From: CBDUXT01 sp965371245
GTDB taxonomy: Bacteria > Planctomycetota > Phycisphaerae > UBA1845
Direction of reading: 5' to 3'
Assembly: GCA_965371245.1 (NCBI GenBank)
Contig: CBDUXT010000006.1
Location: 1 to 64,000 of the forward strand
DNA length: 64,000 nt
Shown here: one piece after another, positions 1 through 8,692 of the stretch
Numbering within the stretch: position 1 is the stretch's first letter
Layout: every line of letters begins with the position of its first letter
The notes under the pieces: model-generated
Told to the model about the DNA's origin: nothing
Databases searched by the model: none
The model's input: the letters and a program-made list of their open reading frames with translations, nothing else
Made by a program: the position numbers and the translations under genes

Positions 1-137
1 GCACGCCGGGTCAGAGCCGTGGGCGCAAGCCCACGGACACGATGCGAACAAGCATGGGGCTTCTACGATACCAGACCGGTCACAGGGCTCGCGCCCTGTG
101 CTCTGAAGACTGCCCGCCGATTCGGTCATGCACCCGT
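1..137 (+). repeat. Palindromic intergenic repeat, copy 1
   Basis: This copy matches 192-328 at a constant offset of 191 bases with only about two mismatches. Its core, 11-106, starts TCAGAGC and ends GCTCTGA, so the ends are inverted. Inside are two hairpins: CCGTGGGC/GCCCACGG around 18-36 and CACAGGGC/GCCCTGTG at 81-100. Related copies lie at about 27402, 34564, 49624 and 59699, always outside genes. It may be cut by the window edge on the left. Confidence 0.85.
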
Positions 138-191
138 TTGCGGGGGGTGTGTGACAGTTTTGGCGGGGCGTGCAAAGCCATCTTGAGGGCG

Positions 192-328
192 GCACGCCGG
201 GTCAGAGCCGTGGGCGCAAGCCCACGGACACGATGCGAACAAGCATGGGGCTTCTACGATACCAGACCGGTCACAGGGCTCGCGCCATGTGCTCTGAAAA
301 CTGCCCGCCGATTCGGTCATGCACCCGT
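192..328 (+). repeat. Palindromic intergenic repeat, copy 2 (direct repeat of copy 1)
   Basis: This is a near-identical direct copy of 1-137, with its core at 202-297. The two copies are separated by about 54 bases. Some reading frames run through both copies, but they are not coding: the same hairpin pair recurs in gaps elsewhere in the window. The tandem arrangement with so few differences suggests recent local duplication. Confidence 0.85.
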
Positions 329-515
329 CGGCTCGGGGTTCGTTCCCCCGGGGTTGCGTTCCTGTGAGATTGCCTCTACATTCCCGCGCTCGCGCCGAGG
401 TTGTGGATCGATCCGTTTGGGTTTGAGCCTGCCCGGCGTGGACGGGCCGCCGTCGCGCGAATCCGCAGAGCGCGATGGGGTCGGAATCGAAGGCTGTGGA
501 ACCGCGAAACAACCG

Positions 516-1517
516 ATGACCACGTCTGCTACCAGCGAACTCGGTTCGTTATCCTCGATCGAGGCCTTGATCCGTGCTCGCCGTTTGGCCGATGCGGAGG
601 CGGCACTGGCGCGCGAACCAGAGACTGACGAGAACCGCAACGACCTGGCCTTCTTGCGCGGGTACCTGGCCGAGGCGCGCTACGAGCGTGGCGATGCCAT
701 TGCCGCGTACGAGCATGTGCTGGAGCAGGATCCGGATCATGTGGGGGCGGCGTTCCGTGCGGGGTTGTTTGCCGACCAATACGGCGATGACGACGCGGCG
801 GTTTCGTTCTACGAGTTGTGTACCGACCGGGATGCCGCGCCGGTCAATGGGTTGATCAACCTGGCGGTCCTCTATGAGGAGCACGGCGACTTGAGACGGG
901 CGGAGCGGTGTCTGGGCGACGTGTTGGCGGAGTATCCCAACCACCCCCGGGCGCGGCGTTTCCTGAAGTCGGTGCTGGCGTCGTACGCGATGGTGTTCGA
1001 CGAGCGGACGCAGAGAGAACACGAGCAGCACAGCGCCGTTCTGGATATGCCCATTTCAGATTTCGAGCTCAGCGTTCGCAGCCGGAACTGCCTGCGTCAA
1101 ATGAACATTCGGACGCTGGGTGATCTTCTGGCCACGACGGAAGCGGAGTTGCTGTCGTATAAGAACTTCGGCGAGACATCGCTTTCCGAGATCACGGTGA
1201 TGCTCGACAACAAAGGGCTCTCCTTGGGGCAATCGCTTCAGCCGCCCATCGCGCCCGCGGTTCCCACCGTCCCCACTGTTCCACCGGACGCTTCGGGATT
1301 GTTGGGCCGACCGATTGCGGAACTGGAGCTCTCGATGCGGTCGCGCAAAGCGCTGCAAAGGCTGGGGGTGACGACCATTGGCGAGCTGGCTGCTCGGACA
1401 GAGAGCGAGCTGATGACCATCAAGAACTTCGGCGAAACATCGCTGGTTGAGATCAAGGGACAACTTGAGAAGGTTGGGCTGTCGTTTCGGCAGTTAACGG
1501 CCGGCGGGTTGACGTGA
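516..1517 (+). CDS. TPR protein with two RNA polymerase alpha C-terminal-like domains
   Basis: The protein is 333 residues. The frame is open further upstream, but that part runs through the intergenic repeats, so the ATG at 516 (MTTSATSELG) is taken as the start; no strong ribosome site is visible. The first ~150 residues are TPR-like helical pairs. Then come two copies of an alpha-CTD-like helix-hairpin-helix module, each with a (D/E)LSxRSRxxL stretch and a KNFGETSLxEI motif, joined by a Pro/Val/Thr-rich linker. In RNA polymerase this fold binds UP-element DNA and activators. Here it is detached from the alpha N-terminal domain, so it cannot be the core subunit. Such proteins are familiar in Planctomycetota, but the function is unknown; a role in transcription or DNA binding is inference. 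Confidence 0.85.
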   Translation: MTTSATSELGSLSSIEALIRARRLADAEAALAREPETDENRNDLAFLRGYLAEARYERGDAIAAYEHVLEQDPDHVGAAFRAGLFADQYGDDDAAVSFYELCTDRDAAPVNGLINLAVLYEEHGDLRRAERCLGDVLAEYPNHPRARRFLKSVLASYAMVFDERTQREHEQHSAVLDMPISDFELSVRSRNCLRQMNIRTLGDLLATTEAELLSYKNFGETSLSEITVMLDNKGLSLGQSLQPPIAPAVPTVPTVPPDASGLLGRPIAELELSMRSRKALQRLGVTTIGELAARTESELMTIKNFGETSLVEIKGQLEKVGLSFRQLTAGGLT

Positions 1518-1625
1518 CCCGCCGGTCCGGGTCACCGGGCATCACGGTGTTTCGTAGCCGAAGGTCGCCGATCAGGCGTTCGTACGGCGGCGGTCGTCCG
1601 TGAGCGCTGGAACCGGAGGTGCGGC

Positions 1626-2897
1626 ATGGGCCAACGAGCGCTCGCGGCGAGACCCTGCCGATTTCGCGGGTTTCGGCGCGGTTTGGCCGCCGTCTGGGTT
1701 CTCGACGCCGTCCTCTCTGCCTCGACCCTGCCTGTTGAACCCCCTGTTGGCGCCACGGGGTCGGTTCGTCCGGTGCGTGTGCTGGTCTCTTCCGACCTGA
1801 AGCGCCTTCGCTTCCGCTGTGCAACCCCCCTTTCCATCTTGGATGTTCACGGTACGGCGCTGGGACCGGTGCCCTCCGGTGAATGGGTGACGGTGACGAC
1901 ATCGTCCGGGCGAGCGTTGGATCTGGCGGGCGTGACGGTGGCGGGCGGCATTCGGCTGGAGCCGGAGGCGGAGGGTGCCGTGTCGTTGTCGCTCCGACGT
2001 CATGGGGAATGGTCCGCGACCCGCCGTTATCCTGGAACGCTCCGGCTCGTCGTGGGGGACGACGGGTTGATCGACGCGATCAACACGGTGGACATCGAGC
2101 CCTACACGGCCTGCGTGGTGGCCAACGAGGTCTGGCCGACGTTTGCCACGGAGGCGTATCGCGCTCAAGCGATCGCGGTTCGGACGTTCGTGTTGTATCA
2201 GATGGGTCGGCGGACGAACTCGCGGTTTGACATAGCGGCTAGCCAAGGGTCGCAAGTGTATCGCGGGCTTCGCTCGGACGTGGCCGGTCGGCGGGCTGCT
2301 GATGCGACGGCCCATACGCGGGGGATCGTGTCTACGTGGTTGGACGGCACGACGGAGCGTTTGTTCAGCGCCTACTATAGTGCCGCGTGTGGTGGGGTGT
2401 CGCAATCGGCGGCGATCTTCGGGTCGGCCGATGACGTGCCGCCTTTGGCCGGCGGCGTGCGCTGCGATTTCTGCAGGATTGCGCCGGGTGATACGTATCG
2501 CTGGGGTCCGGTGGCGCTGGCGAAGGCCGACGCGTGGTCGCGCCTACTGGCGCGGTATCCGGCGATGGCGCGGCTGGGGAGCTTGACCGACATCGAGGCA
2601 GCCGCGCGAACGCCGACAGGGAGACCGACTCGACTACGAATTACCGGCTCGACCGGGGAGTCGCACGAGATTCTGGCGGAGCGGTTCCGGTTGGCCGTTG
2701 GCGGCGATCTGATTAAGAGCACCGACTTCCACGTCGAGGTCAGTCGGGAGGAAGTCCGGTTCACCAACGGAAGAGGCCACGGGCATGGGTTGGGGCTTTG
2801 CCAGTGGGGTATGCAGGGTCAGGCGCAGGAGGGGGCGTCCGCGGGGGAGATCCTGCGGTACTATTTTCCCGGAAGCCGGCTGACGCGGGCGTATTGA
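1626..2897 (+). CDS. SpoIID/LytB domain protein
   Basis: The protein is 423 residues. Its ATG is preceded by GGAGGT five bases upstream, which fixes the start. The N-terminus (about 1-45) is Arg-rich, then hydrophobic, and looks like a signal or anchor segment. The SpoIID/LytB signature follows: YRAQAIAVRTF, SAYYSAACGG and the C-terminal GHGHGLGLCQWGMQG. In endospore formers SpoIID is a lytic transglycosylase acting on peptidoglycan stripped of stem peptides; in non-sporulating bacteria the family is taken to act in wall remodelling. The presence of murA nearby fits a cell with peptidoglycan. The domain call is confident, but the enzymatic activity is not demonstrated here. Confidence 0.88.
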   Translation: MGQRALAARPCRFRGFRRGLAAVWVLDAVLSASTLPVEPPVGATGSVRPVRVLVSSDLKRLRFRCATPLSILDVHGTALGPVPSGEWVTVTTSSGRALDLAGVTVAGGIRLEPEAEGAVSLSLRRHGEWSATRRYPGTLRLVVGDDGLIDAINTVDIEPYTACVVANEVWPTFATEAYRAQAIAVRTFVLYQMGRRTNSRFDIAASQGSQVYRGLRSDVAGRRAADATAHTRGIVSTWLDGTTERLFSAYYSAACGGVSQSAAIFGSADDVPPLAGGVRCDFCRIAPGDTYRWGPVALAKADAWSRLLARYPAMARLGSLTDIEAAARTPTGRPTRLRITGSTGESHEILAERFRLAVGGDLIKSTDFHVEVSREEVRFTNGRGHGHGLGLCQWGMQGQAQEGASAGEILRYYFPGSRLTRAY

Positions 2898-2959
2898 GTT
2901 GGTCGGGTCTATGGACGAACGACATGGCGGCGCTGCGCTGGGCTATGGCACCCATCGTT

Positions 2960-3817
2960 TCACGCGTGCCTGACCAGCAGCGAGCGGCCCTCCAGTTGCG
3001 GCTTGAGCCGCAAGAACTCTGCCGCAACGGGTCGATCCGGCAGGAGTTCGACGATCCGTTGGCCCAAAGCGAGCAGGGCCGCGTAATCACGTCGTTGTGC
3101 GGATGCCACAAACTCCGCCCGAAGGGCCTTCTCGACTCGATCGACCAAGTCATCCAGTTGCCGTTTCAGGCTTGCGGCAGCCTGCGCATCGGACGCGTCA
3201 ACCAACGCGGCGTATGTCCGTCGGCAAACGGCGAGGTTGCCGGAGCGCAATCCATGCTTCCATTGGCGCATGAGATTCAGCGTTGTAAGGCCGTGTGTGC
3301 CGGTCCCTTGCGCTGCGTCCGGCGCCGGTTCGGACGACCAAAGCGCGGTGCTTTCGGCATCCGGAGCGGGGTGTGCGTGGCCCTCGGTCGGGGAGCTGTC
3401 GGCGATCGAGGTCGCTAGTCTGGGAAACGCGCTACGATCGAGCGTCGCGGCGACCAGGGCGGATGGGTTGCTCGGTCCCAGGGCTAGATCGACGAGGGGA
3501 GCTGCCGGCGCATCCAGTTCGTCGCCGCCGGCTAGGTTGTCTTCGGTGTGCGTTTGTTCCGACAGGCGCGACGGGTCCGCTTGTCGCTCCATGCGCTTGT
3601 CGAGGCGATCGATTCGGTCGCTCAGACGGCGCAGATAACCCCAGCCGGCGATGGCGAGGATGACCCCGGCGCTGACGGCGAGGACCAGGAGGGTGGATCG
3701 CCAGCCGCCCAACAGGTAGGCAGACGCCAACGCGACGATGCCGGCGCAGCTCGTCAGGACGTGCCGCGTCCGTATGTGGTCGAGGGCGGCGTGTCGTGTT
3801 GGTTTCTGGAGTGCCAT
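2960..3817 (-). CDS. Hypothetical two-helix membrane protein with coiled coil
   Basis: The protein is 285 residues and converges with the SpoIID gene. I do not recognise a family. Two adjacent hydrophobic segments (about residues 20-40 and 43-60) form a membrane hairpin. A short charged stretch rich in RxxRLDKRM heptads (about 62-80) looks like a coiled coil. The middle (about 85-190) is low-complexity, Ala/Pro/Ser-rich and probably disordered. The last ~100 residues are predicted helical and start with a MRQWKHGLRSGNLAVC stretch. A scaffold or envelope-associated role is possible but unsupported. Start at 3817 is the first ATG. Confidence 0.6.
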   Translation of the reverse strand: MALQKPTRHAALDHIRTRHVLTSCAGIVALASAYLLGGWRSTLLVLAVSAGVILAIAGWGYLRRLSDRIDRLDKRMERQADPSRLSEQTHTEDNLAGGDELDAPAAPLVDLALGPSNPSALVAATLDRSAFPRLATSIADSSPTEGHAHPAPDAESTALWSSEPAPDAAQGTGTHGLTTLNLMRQWKHGLRSGNLAVCRRTYAALVDASDAQAAASLKRQLDDLVDRVEKALRAEFVASAQRRDYAALLALGQRIVELLPDRPVAAEFLRLKPQLEGRSLLVRHA

Positions 3818-3843
3818 TGTGGTGTCATTATCCTCGTGTCACG

Positions 3844-4950
3844 TTACTTTTCCGGAGGCGGCTCTTTCGAAACGTTTAGTGGGACGAACGCTCCCGCATG
3901 GGTGGTCGGTTCACGAAGTGAGGCGGTGTCGGCCCGCTGGAACTTGGCCAGCGAGCTGCGCACCGGGACCGTGACCTCCAGCCACATGCAACTCTCTTCC
4001 GCCAGGACGTGGGGGCTCTTGAGGCCGGCGGGCAGCAGCACCGTGTCACCGCGCTGAAAGGCCACAGGGTCGGTGGAGCCGTCGTGCGTAACGTGCCCGC
4101 GGCCTTCGAGGACGATCCAGATGACCATTTCCTTGTGAGGAATCGGTTGTTCAACGCCCTCGGCCATGCGCACCCGTTCGATGACGAATGACGGGCATCG
4201 GACGAGGCTGGTGATGGCCGTCCACATGCCGGCGAGATGTTGGACTCGTTCCTCTTCGATCGATCCGGTGTTAAAAGAGATGCACTCCATGGCCAGGTCG
4301 ATGTGCAACTCGCGCGGTGAGCCGGTGGATCCGTCCACGCGGTTCCAATCGAAGACCCGGTAGGTGATGTCGGAGGGCGTTTGTACCTCGGCGACGGTGA
4401 CACCCTTGCCCAGGGCGTGAATCGTTCCGCTTGGCAGGTAATAGCAATGCCCCTTGCGAACGGGGATTCGGATGAGCAGGGACTCGACCGTGCCGTCATC
4501 GATGGCCTGGCGCAGGGCGCGGGCATCGACTCCCTCGCGGACACCGCGATAGATACATCCGTCGTCTTCGGCCTCGATGATGTACCAGGCTTCGTTCTTG
4601 ATGCGGACGCGTCCACCCAGGCGGGCGGCCATGGCCTCGTCGGGGTGAACCTGGACGCTGAGGGTGTCGGTGGCGTCAAGGAACTTGATGAGCAAGGGGA
4701 AACGCGACTCGAACAAAGGGGCCCGCCCGAACAGGTCGGTGCCCCAGTCGTTTACGAGCGCGCCGAGGGTTTCGCCGCGGGCGGGGCCGTCGCGAACGAC
4801 GGATTGGTCGTCCTCAAGGTCGGCGATCTCCCACGATTCCCCGATGGATGCGCCCACGGGAAGGGTCTTGCCGACGCACGTCTCGAGGTTGCGCCCCCCC
4901 CAGATTCTCTGCTTGAAGATGGGCTCGAAGATGAGTGGGTAGACGTCCAT
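3844..4950 (-). CDS. manA: Mannose-6-phosphate isomerase, type I
   Basis: The 368-residue protein should interconvert mannose-6-phosphate and fructose-6-phosphate in the cytosol, feeding GDP-mannose and glycan synthesis. The zinc site is visible: Gln100 and His102 in QVHPDE, Glu120 in KNEAWYI and His178 in SGTIHALG. The family segment ESWEIADLEDDQS is near residue 38. The frame stays open to 5103, but the extra 51 residues are low-quality and overlap the divergent gene at 5091. MDVYPLIFEP from 4950 matches how the family begins, and AGGAAG lies upstream. A second cupin-like region occupies the C-terminus. No obvious operon partner is present. Confidence 0.93.
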   Translation of the reverse strand: MDVYPLIFEPIFKQRIWGGRNLETCVGKTLPVGASIGESWEIADLEDDQSVVRDGPARGETLGALVNDWGTDLFGRAPLFESRFPLLIKFLDATDTLSVQVHPDEAMAARLGGRVRIKNEAWYIIEAEDDGCIYRGVREGVDARALRQAIDDGTVESLLIRIPVRKGHCYYLPSGTIHALGKGVTVAEVQTPSDITYRVFDWNRVDGSTGSPRELHIDLAMECISFNTGSIEEERVQHLAGMWTAITSLVRCPSFVIERVRMAEGVEQPIPHKEMVIWIVLEGRGHVTHDGSTDPVAFQRGDTVLLPAGLKSPHVLAEESCMWLEVTVPVRSSLAKFQRADTASLREPTTHAGAFVPLNVSKEPPPEK

Positions 4951-5090
4951 GGCTGGTGCGCTTCCTGCAGGGTGATTGTAGGCACCGTGACCCGGTTGGC
5001 AACGGGCGCCGCGGGGTGCTCGTTGCGTGCGAGCGGCGCGGTTAGTAGACTCGGTTCGTGAACCAGTGCTGAAGCCAAGAGGAGTGATCG

Positions 5091-5450
5091 ATGTCGGAAA
5101 CACCCAGCCCGCCCGAGTCGGATATGATCAGCTTCGACGATTTCACCAAGATCAAGCTGCGTGTCGGGAAGGTGATCGAGGCCGGTGACCATCCCAACGC
5201 CGACAGGCTGGTTGTTCTGAAAGTGGACCTGGGCGACGAGCAGCGGCAGATCATCGCCGGGATCAAGGGTCACTATGAACCCGAGCAGTTGATCGGTCGG
5301 AACCTGATTCTGGTTACGAACCTGGCCCCGAGGCGCATGCGGGGGCTCGAAAGCCAGGGGATGCTGCTGGCGGCCAGCACGCCGGACCACGCTCAAGTGA
5401 TCGTCCTGACCACTGAGTCCGACATCGCGCCCGGTAGCACGGTGGGTTAG
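5091..5450 (+). CDS. tRNA-binding OB-fold protein (MetRS beta-like)
   Basis: The 119-residue protein is a free-standing EMAPII/Arc1p-type tRNA-binding OB fold. It shows the typical order FTKIKLRVGKV, HPNADRL, GIKGHYEPEQLIGR and NLAPRRMRGLESQGM. The same module forms the C-terminus of many methionyl-tRNA synthetases and also occurs alone as a trans-acting partner or as a CsaA-like protein. ATG 5091 has a purine-rich AGAGGAG site upstream. It diverges from manA with 140 bases between the starts. Which synthetase it serves, if any, cannot be told from this window. Confidence 0.9.
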   Translation: MSETPSPPESDMISFDDFTKIKLRVGKVIEAGDHPNADRLVVLKVDLGDEQRQIIAGIKGHYEPEQLIGRNLILVTNLAPRRMRGLESQGMLLAASTPDHAQVIVLTTESDIAPGSTVG

Positions 5451-5593
5451 ACGTTCGGCGGCCCTGGTCGATGTTTTTCTTCATTCCGCTCTTGCCACAT
5501 GGGTTTCGCCGGTGCCCGGCGGCGTCCGGGGCTTGTGCGACCCCCCGGGATGATTCTTTCGCCGGTTGGTTGGGCTGGTTATATTCATCACTG

Positions 5594-6550
5594 ATGCCCC
5601 CAGACACGGACACAACATCGAGCGCTTGGACGATCGGGCGGCTGTTGAATTGGACGGCCGACCATCTGGCGCGGGCGAACGTCGTGGACGCGCGACTTTC
5701 GAGTGAGGTGCTCTTATCGCACGCGGCCGGTTGTCGGCGAATCGACCTGTACGCGCGGTTCGATCAGGTGCTGGAGGGGCCGCCGCTGGATCGGTTTCGC
5801 GCGTGGGTCCGTCGAGCGGCGGAGGGTGAGCCGATCGCCTATCTGGTGGAGGAGAAGGAGTTTTTTTCTCTGCCGCTTTTTGTCACGCGTGACGTGCTCA
5901 TTCCTCGTCCCGAGACGGAGGTGCTCGTCGAGTGTGTGATCGACCATTGCACGAAGGCAGGGCTGGATCGGCCCGTTGTGTTGGACTTGGGAACCGGAAG
6001 CGGGTGTATTGCGGTGGCTCTGCTAAAGCACCTTTCGCAGGCGCGCGTGGTGGGGACGGACGTTTCCGCGGCCGCCCTGGCTGTTGCCCATCGCAACGCG
6101 GAGCGTCACGCCGTTATGGATCGACTTACGTTGCTTGAGGCGGACTGCCTGTCGTTGGCGGCGGAGACGATTCCGGAAGGCGGGTTCGACGCGCTGGTTT
6201 CCAACCCGCCCTACGTTCCGGTGGGTGCGTGGGATGGACTGGACCGTTCCGTGCGTGACTTCGAGCCGCGGCACGCGCTCACGGACGAAAGCGACGGGTT
6301 GTCGTTCTACCGGGCGATTGGCGCCGATGGGCCGGGGCTGTTGAAGCCGGCGGGGGCGGTGTTCGTGGAGATTGACGACGGGGTGTCGGACGGGGTCGCA
6401 TCGGCGATCGAGGAGGGTGGGGGCCTGGTACACAAGCGGACGTGGAAAGATCGCGTCGTGGGTCACGAGCGCGTACTGCTCTTCGGCAGGCGAGCCGACG
6501 CTGCGGACCAAGAGGTCGATCTGGAGGGCGCAAGCCGTGCAACTGTTTGA
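5594..6550 (+). CDS. prmC: Peptide chain release factor N5-glutamine methyltransferase
   Basis: The 318-residue protein methylates the GGQ glutamine of release factors 1 and 2 with S-adenosylmethionine. The small N-terminal helical domain (about 1-80) is followed by a Rossmann methyltransferase with DLGTGSG at 131-137 and the substrate-amide motif NPPY at 204-207. The frame is open from 5471, but the first 41 residues have no family resemblance; MPPDTDTTSS at 5594 is the better start. The last 14 bases overlap murA, so the two are probably translated from one message. Confidence 0.93.
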   Translation: MPPDTDTTSSAWTIGRLLNWTADHLARANVVDARLSSEVLLSHAAGCRRIDLYARFDQVLEGPPLDRFRAWVRRAAEGEPIAYLVEEKEFFSLPLFVTRDVLIPRPETEVLVECVIDHCTKAGLDRPVVLDLGTGSGCIAVALLKHLSQARVVGTDVSAAALAVAHRNAERHAVMDRLTLLEADCLSLAAETIPEGGFDALVSNPPYVPVGAWDGLDRSVRDFEPRHALTDESDGLSFYRAIGADGPGLLKPAGAVFVEIDDGVSDGVASAIEEGGGLVHKRTWKDRVVGHERVLLFGRRADAADQEVDLEGASRATV

Positions 6551-7802
6551 GATTGTCGGGGGCAACCGGCTCAAAGGGACGGTCCAAATCAGCGGTGCCA
6601 AAAACGCGGCACTTCCGATCATGGCGGCCGCACTCCTGGCGGACGGGGAGACGGTACTCGAGAACGTGCCCGATCTGGCGGACGTTCGGCAGATGCAGGT
6701 CTTGCTGTCGCGTTTGGGCGTGAAGACCAGCCGGGATGAGCGGGGCGCGATGCACCTGCTGGTCGAGGACGAGATGAACGTCCACGCCCCATATGAACTG
6801 GTCAGTCGTATGCGTGCGAGCGTGTGCGTGCTGGGGCCTCTGCTCGCCAAGCGTCGGCGTGCGCAAGTGTCGATGCCGGGGGGTTGCGCGATCGGGGATC
6901 GGCCGATCGATCTCCACCTGCGTGGTTTGCAGGCGTTGGGGGCGGAGTACGAGTTGATCAACGGCGATGTGGTGATGCACGCCAAGCGGCTCAAGGGCGC
7001 GGAAATCTTTCTTGGCGGGCCGTTCGGAGCGTCGGTGACGGGGACGGCCAACGTAATGATGGCGGCCGTATTGGCCGAGGGGCGGACGGTGATCGAGTCG
7101 GCGGCGTGTGAGCCGGAGATCGTGGACCTCGGAGATTTTCTGAACAGTTGCGGCGCACGGGTTACGGGTCACGGGACACCTCAGTTAACGGTCGAGGGTG
7201 TTTCGTCGATGCATGGCGCGCAGCATCGCGTGGTGTCCGACCGGGTCGAGGCGGGAACGTATGCCATCGCGGCGGCCATCACCAACGGCGATCTGGAGTT
7301 GCGCGGCGCGCGGCTGGACCATCTTCAAGCGGTTGCGGATCGGCTTCGGCGTGTGGGGGTTATCATCGAGCGGGCGGAGACGGGGATCGTGGTTTCGGCG
7401 TCGCGCAGACTCGAGCCGATCGAGGTCACCACGCAGCCCTATCCCGGGTTCCCGACGGACTTGCAGGCGCAGGTGATGGTGTTGCTCTGCCTGGCGGATG
7501 GCAACAGTATTATAACGGAGAAGATTTTCCCCGATCGGTTCCTGCACGTGGGCGAACTGAACCGAATGGGAGCCCGGCTGCGCAAGGAAGGGCCGACCGT
7601 CATCATTGAAGGGGTGAAGCGGTTGATCGGGGCGCAGGTCATGGCGTCCGACCTGCGCGCGTCGGCGGCCCTTGTTCTGGGGGGATTGATCGCGAAGGGA
7701 ACGACCCGCGTTCATCGAGCCTACCACATCGACCGTGGCTACGAGCGGATCGAGGAAAAGCTTGCCAGTGTTGGGGCCACCATTCGTCGGCTGGAAGAAT
7801 AG
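6537..7802 (+). CDS. murA: UDP-N-acetylglucosamine 1-carboxyvinyltransferase
   Basis: MurA adds the enolpyruvyl group of PEP to UDP-GlcNAc, the first committed step of peptidoglycan synthesis. The 421-residue length is typical. Lys22-Asn23 in SGAKNAALP and the PEP-binding loop Cys117 in PGGCAIGDRPIDLH are present; the cysteine predicts fosfomycin sensitivity, as in classical MurA. The start is GTG 6537, inside the end of prmC. GGAGGG stands about nine bases upstream, while the longer open frame overlaps prmC fully. Finding murA in a planctomycete-like genome supports a peptidoglycan wall. Confidence 0.95.
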   Translation: MQLFEIVGGNRLKGTVQISGAKNAALPIMAAALLADGETVLENVPDLADVRQMQVLLSRLGVKTSRDERGAMHLLVEDEMNVHAPYELVSRMRASVCVLGPLLAKRRRAQVSMPGGCAIGDRPIDLHLRGLQALGAEYELINGDVVMHAKRLKGAEIFLGGPFGASVTGTANVMMAAVLAEGRTVIESAACEPEIVDLGDFLNSCGARVTGHGTPQLTVEGVSSMHGAQHRVVSDRVEAGTYAIAAAITNGDLELRGARLDHLQAVADRLRRVGVIIERAETGIVVSASRRLEPIEVTTQPYPGFPTDLQAQVMVLLCLADGNSIITEKIFPDRFLHVGELNRMGARLRKEGPTVIIEGVKRLIGAQVMASDLRASAALVLGGLIAKGTTRVHRAYHIDRGYERIEEKLASVGATIRRLEE

Positions 7803-8199
7803 GCCCTGCCCGCTACTGCCTGCGCGCGACAAACGGATTCCCCCGGCGCGGATTCGTCCGATAGTGCGGCTGGTTGTGGTTGGTCGTGCCTCACGAAGGC
7901 CTTGCGCCGGTGCCGACACATGTTGCGCGTGCGGTTCGGCGATGTTGCGTGCCGGCAACACCCGCTACGACCGGCACCGTAGCCCCGCATGCTTCTCAAT
8001 CCTCTGTAGCCTCTAACCTACTGTCGAAACGATGGTTACGGGTCGCGCTGTCGGCGTGTGCCCAAACGGAGCGCGCGGCATGGTCGGTGCAATTCGTGGG
8101 GTGGTCAGGTGTTCGCCGGCGAGTAGCGGCTTTGGATGGTCTTGAGCCGTGGCCCGGTTTCGAGGGCGGGCTTGGCGCATGAAGAGAGGAAGGGAAGCG
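7803..8199. other. Gene-free stretch after murA
   Basis: About 400 bases with no convincing coding frame. Short open frames exist but have no family resemblance or ribosome sites. I see no clear terminator with a T run after murA. A structured RNA cannot be excluded but nothing in the sequence supports one. The last 20 bases carry a strong purine-rich ribosome site for the gene at 8200. Confidence 0.5.
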
Positions 8200-8466
8200 A
8201 TGAACGAGGAGACGTTCCAGCGGAAGCTGGCGGAACTTATTGCGGAGATCGGTACGTTGCCCAGTGGAGAGCGTGACAAGCTCGAGATGTTGGCCGAGCA
8301 GACCCGCGAGCGGCATCGCCAGCTCAAAGAAACGGTGAGCAGTTTGCAGGAGAGTATTGATTTCGTCCGGTTGAGCATCAAGTACATGCTGTTCGACCTG
8401 GAGGCCACACGCCGGGAGAACGGGCAGCTTCGCAAGATGCTGGAGGACAACCAGTCGGAACCGTGA
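8200..8466 (+). CDS. Small coiled-coil protein, unknown function
   Basis: This 88-residue protein is highly charged and almost entirely helical: TFQRKLAELIAEI near the start, a long heptad-like centre, then RLSIKYMLFDLEATRREN and a second coil. I do not recognise a named family, though similar short proteins occur in planctomycete genomes. The ATG at 8200 is chosen over upstream in-frame Met codons because GAGAGGAAGGGAAG lies just before it. A strong intrinsic terminator follows at 8565, so it is probably a single-gene transcript. No function can be assigned; the coil suggests self-association or a partner protein. Confidence 0.75.
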   Translation: MNEETFQRKLAELIAEIGTLPSGERDKLEMLAEQTRERHRQLKETVSSLQESIDFVRLSIKYMLFDLEATRRENGQLRKMLEDNQSEP

Positions 8467-8564
8467 GAATCCTGTTCAAGGGACAGGAGTCGAGAATCAA
8501 TGCGTAAGCAGGTGTCGTCGGGCGTTCGGTGCTCGCTGGCGATGCCGATCGCTTCCGAAGCGGT

Positions 8565-8596
8565 CCACGGGTGTGACAACCCGTGGGCCTTTTTTC
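8565..8596 (+). terminator. Rho-independent terminator
   Basis: An eight-base-pair stem CCACGGGT/ACCCGTGG closes a six-base loop and is followed by GCC and six T residues. It lies about 100 bases after the coiled-coil gene and just before the convergent gene ending at 8693. Confidence 0.85.
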
Positions 8597-8692
8597 ATGT
8601 CGCGGTTGGACGGGCGCACGCGTTGTCGTTTCGCGCGCTCCGACGGAACCGGTTTCGCAGAACCGCTCGCGCGGTGGGGTGGCCGCGTGTTT

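Noticed and set aside
42..515. Upstream extension of the alpha-CTD/TPR protein
   Set aside because: The extra 158 codons lie across the duplicated palindromic repeat and show the repeat's peptide twice; this is translated non-coding DNA.
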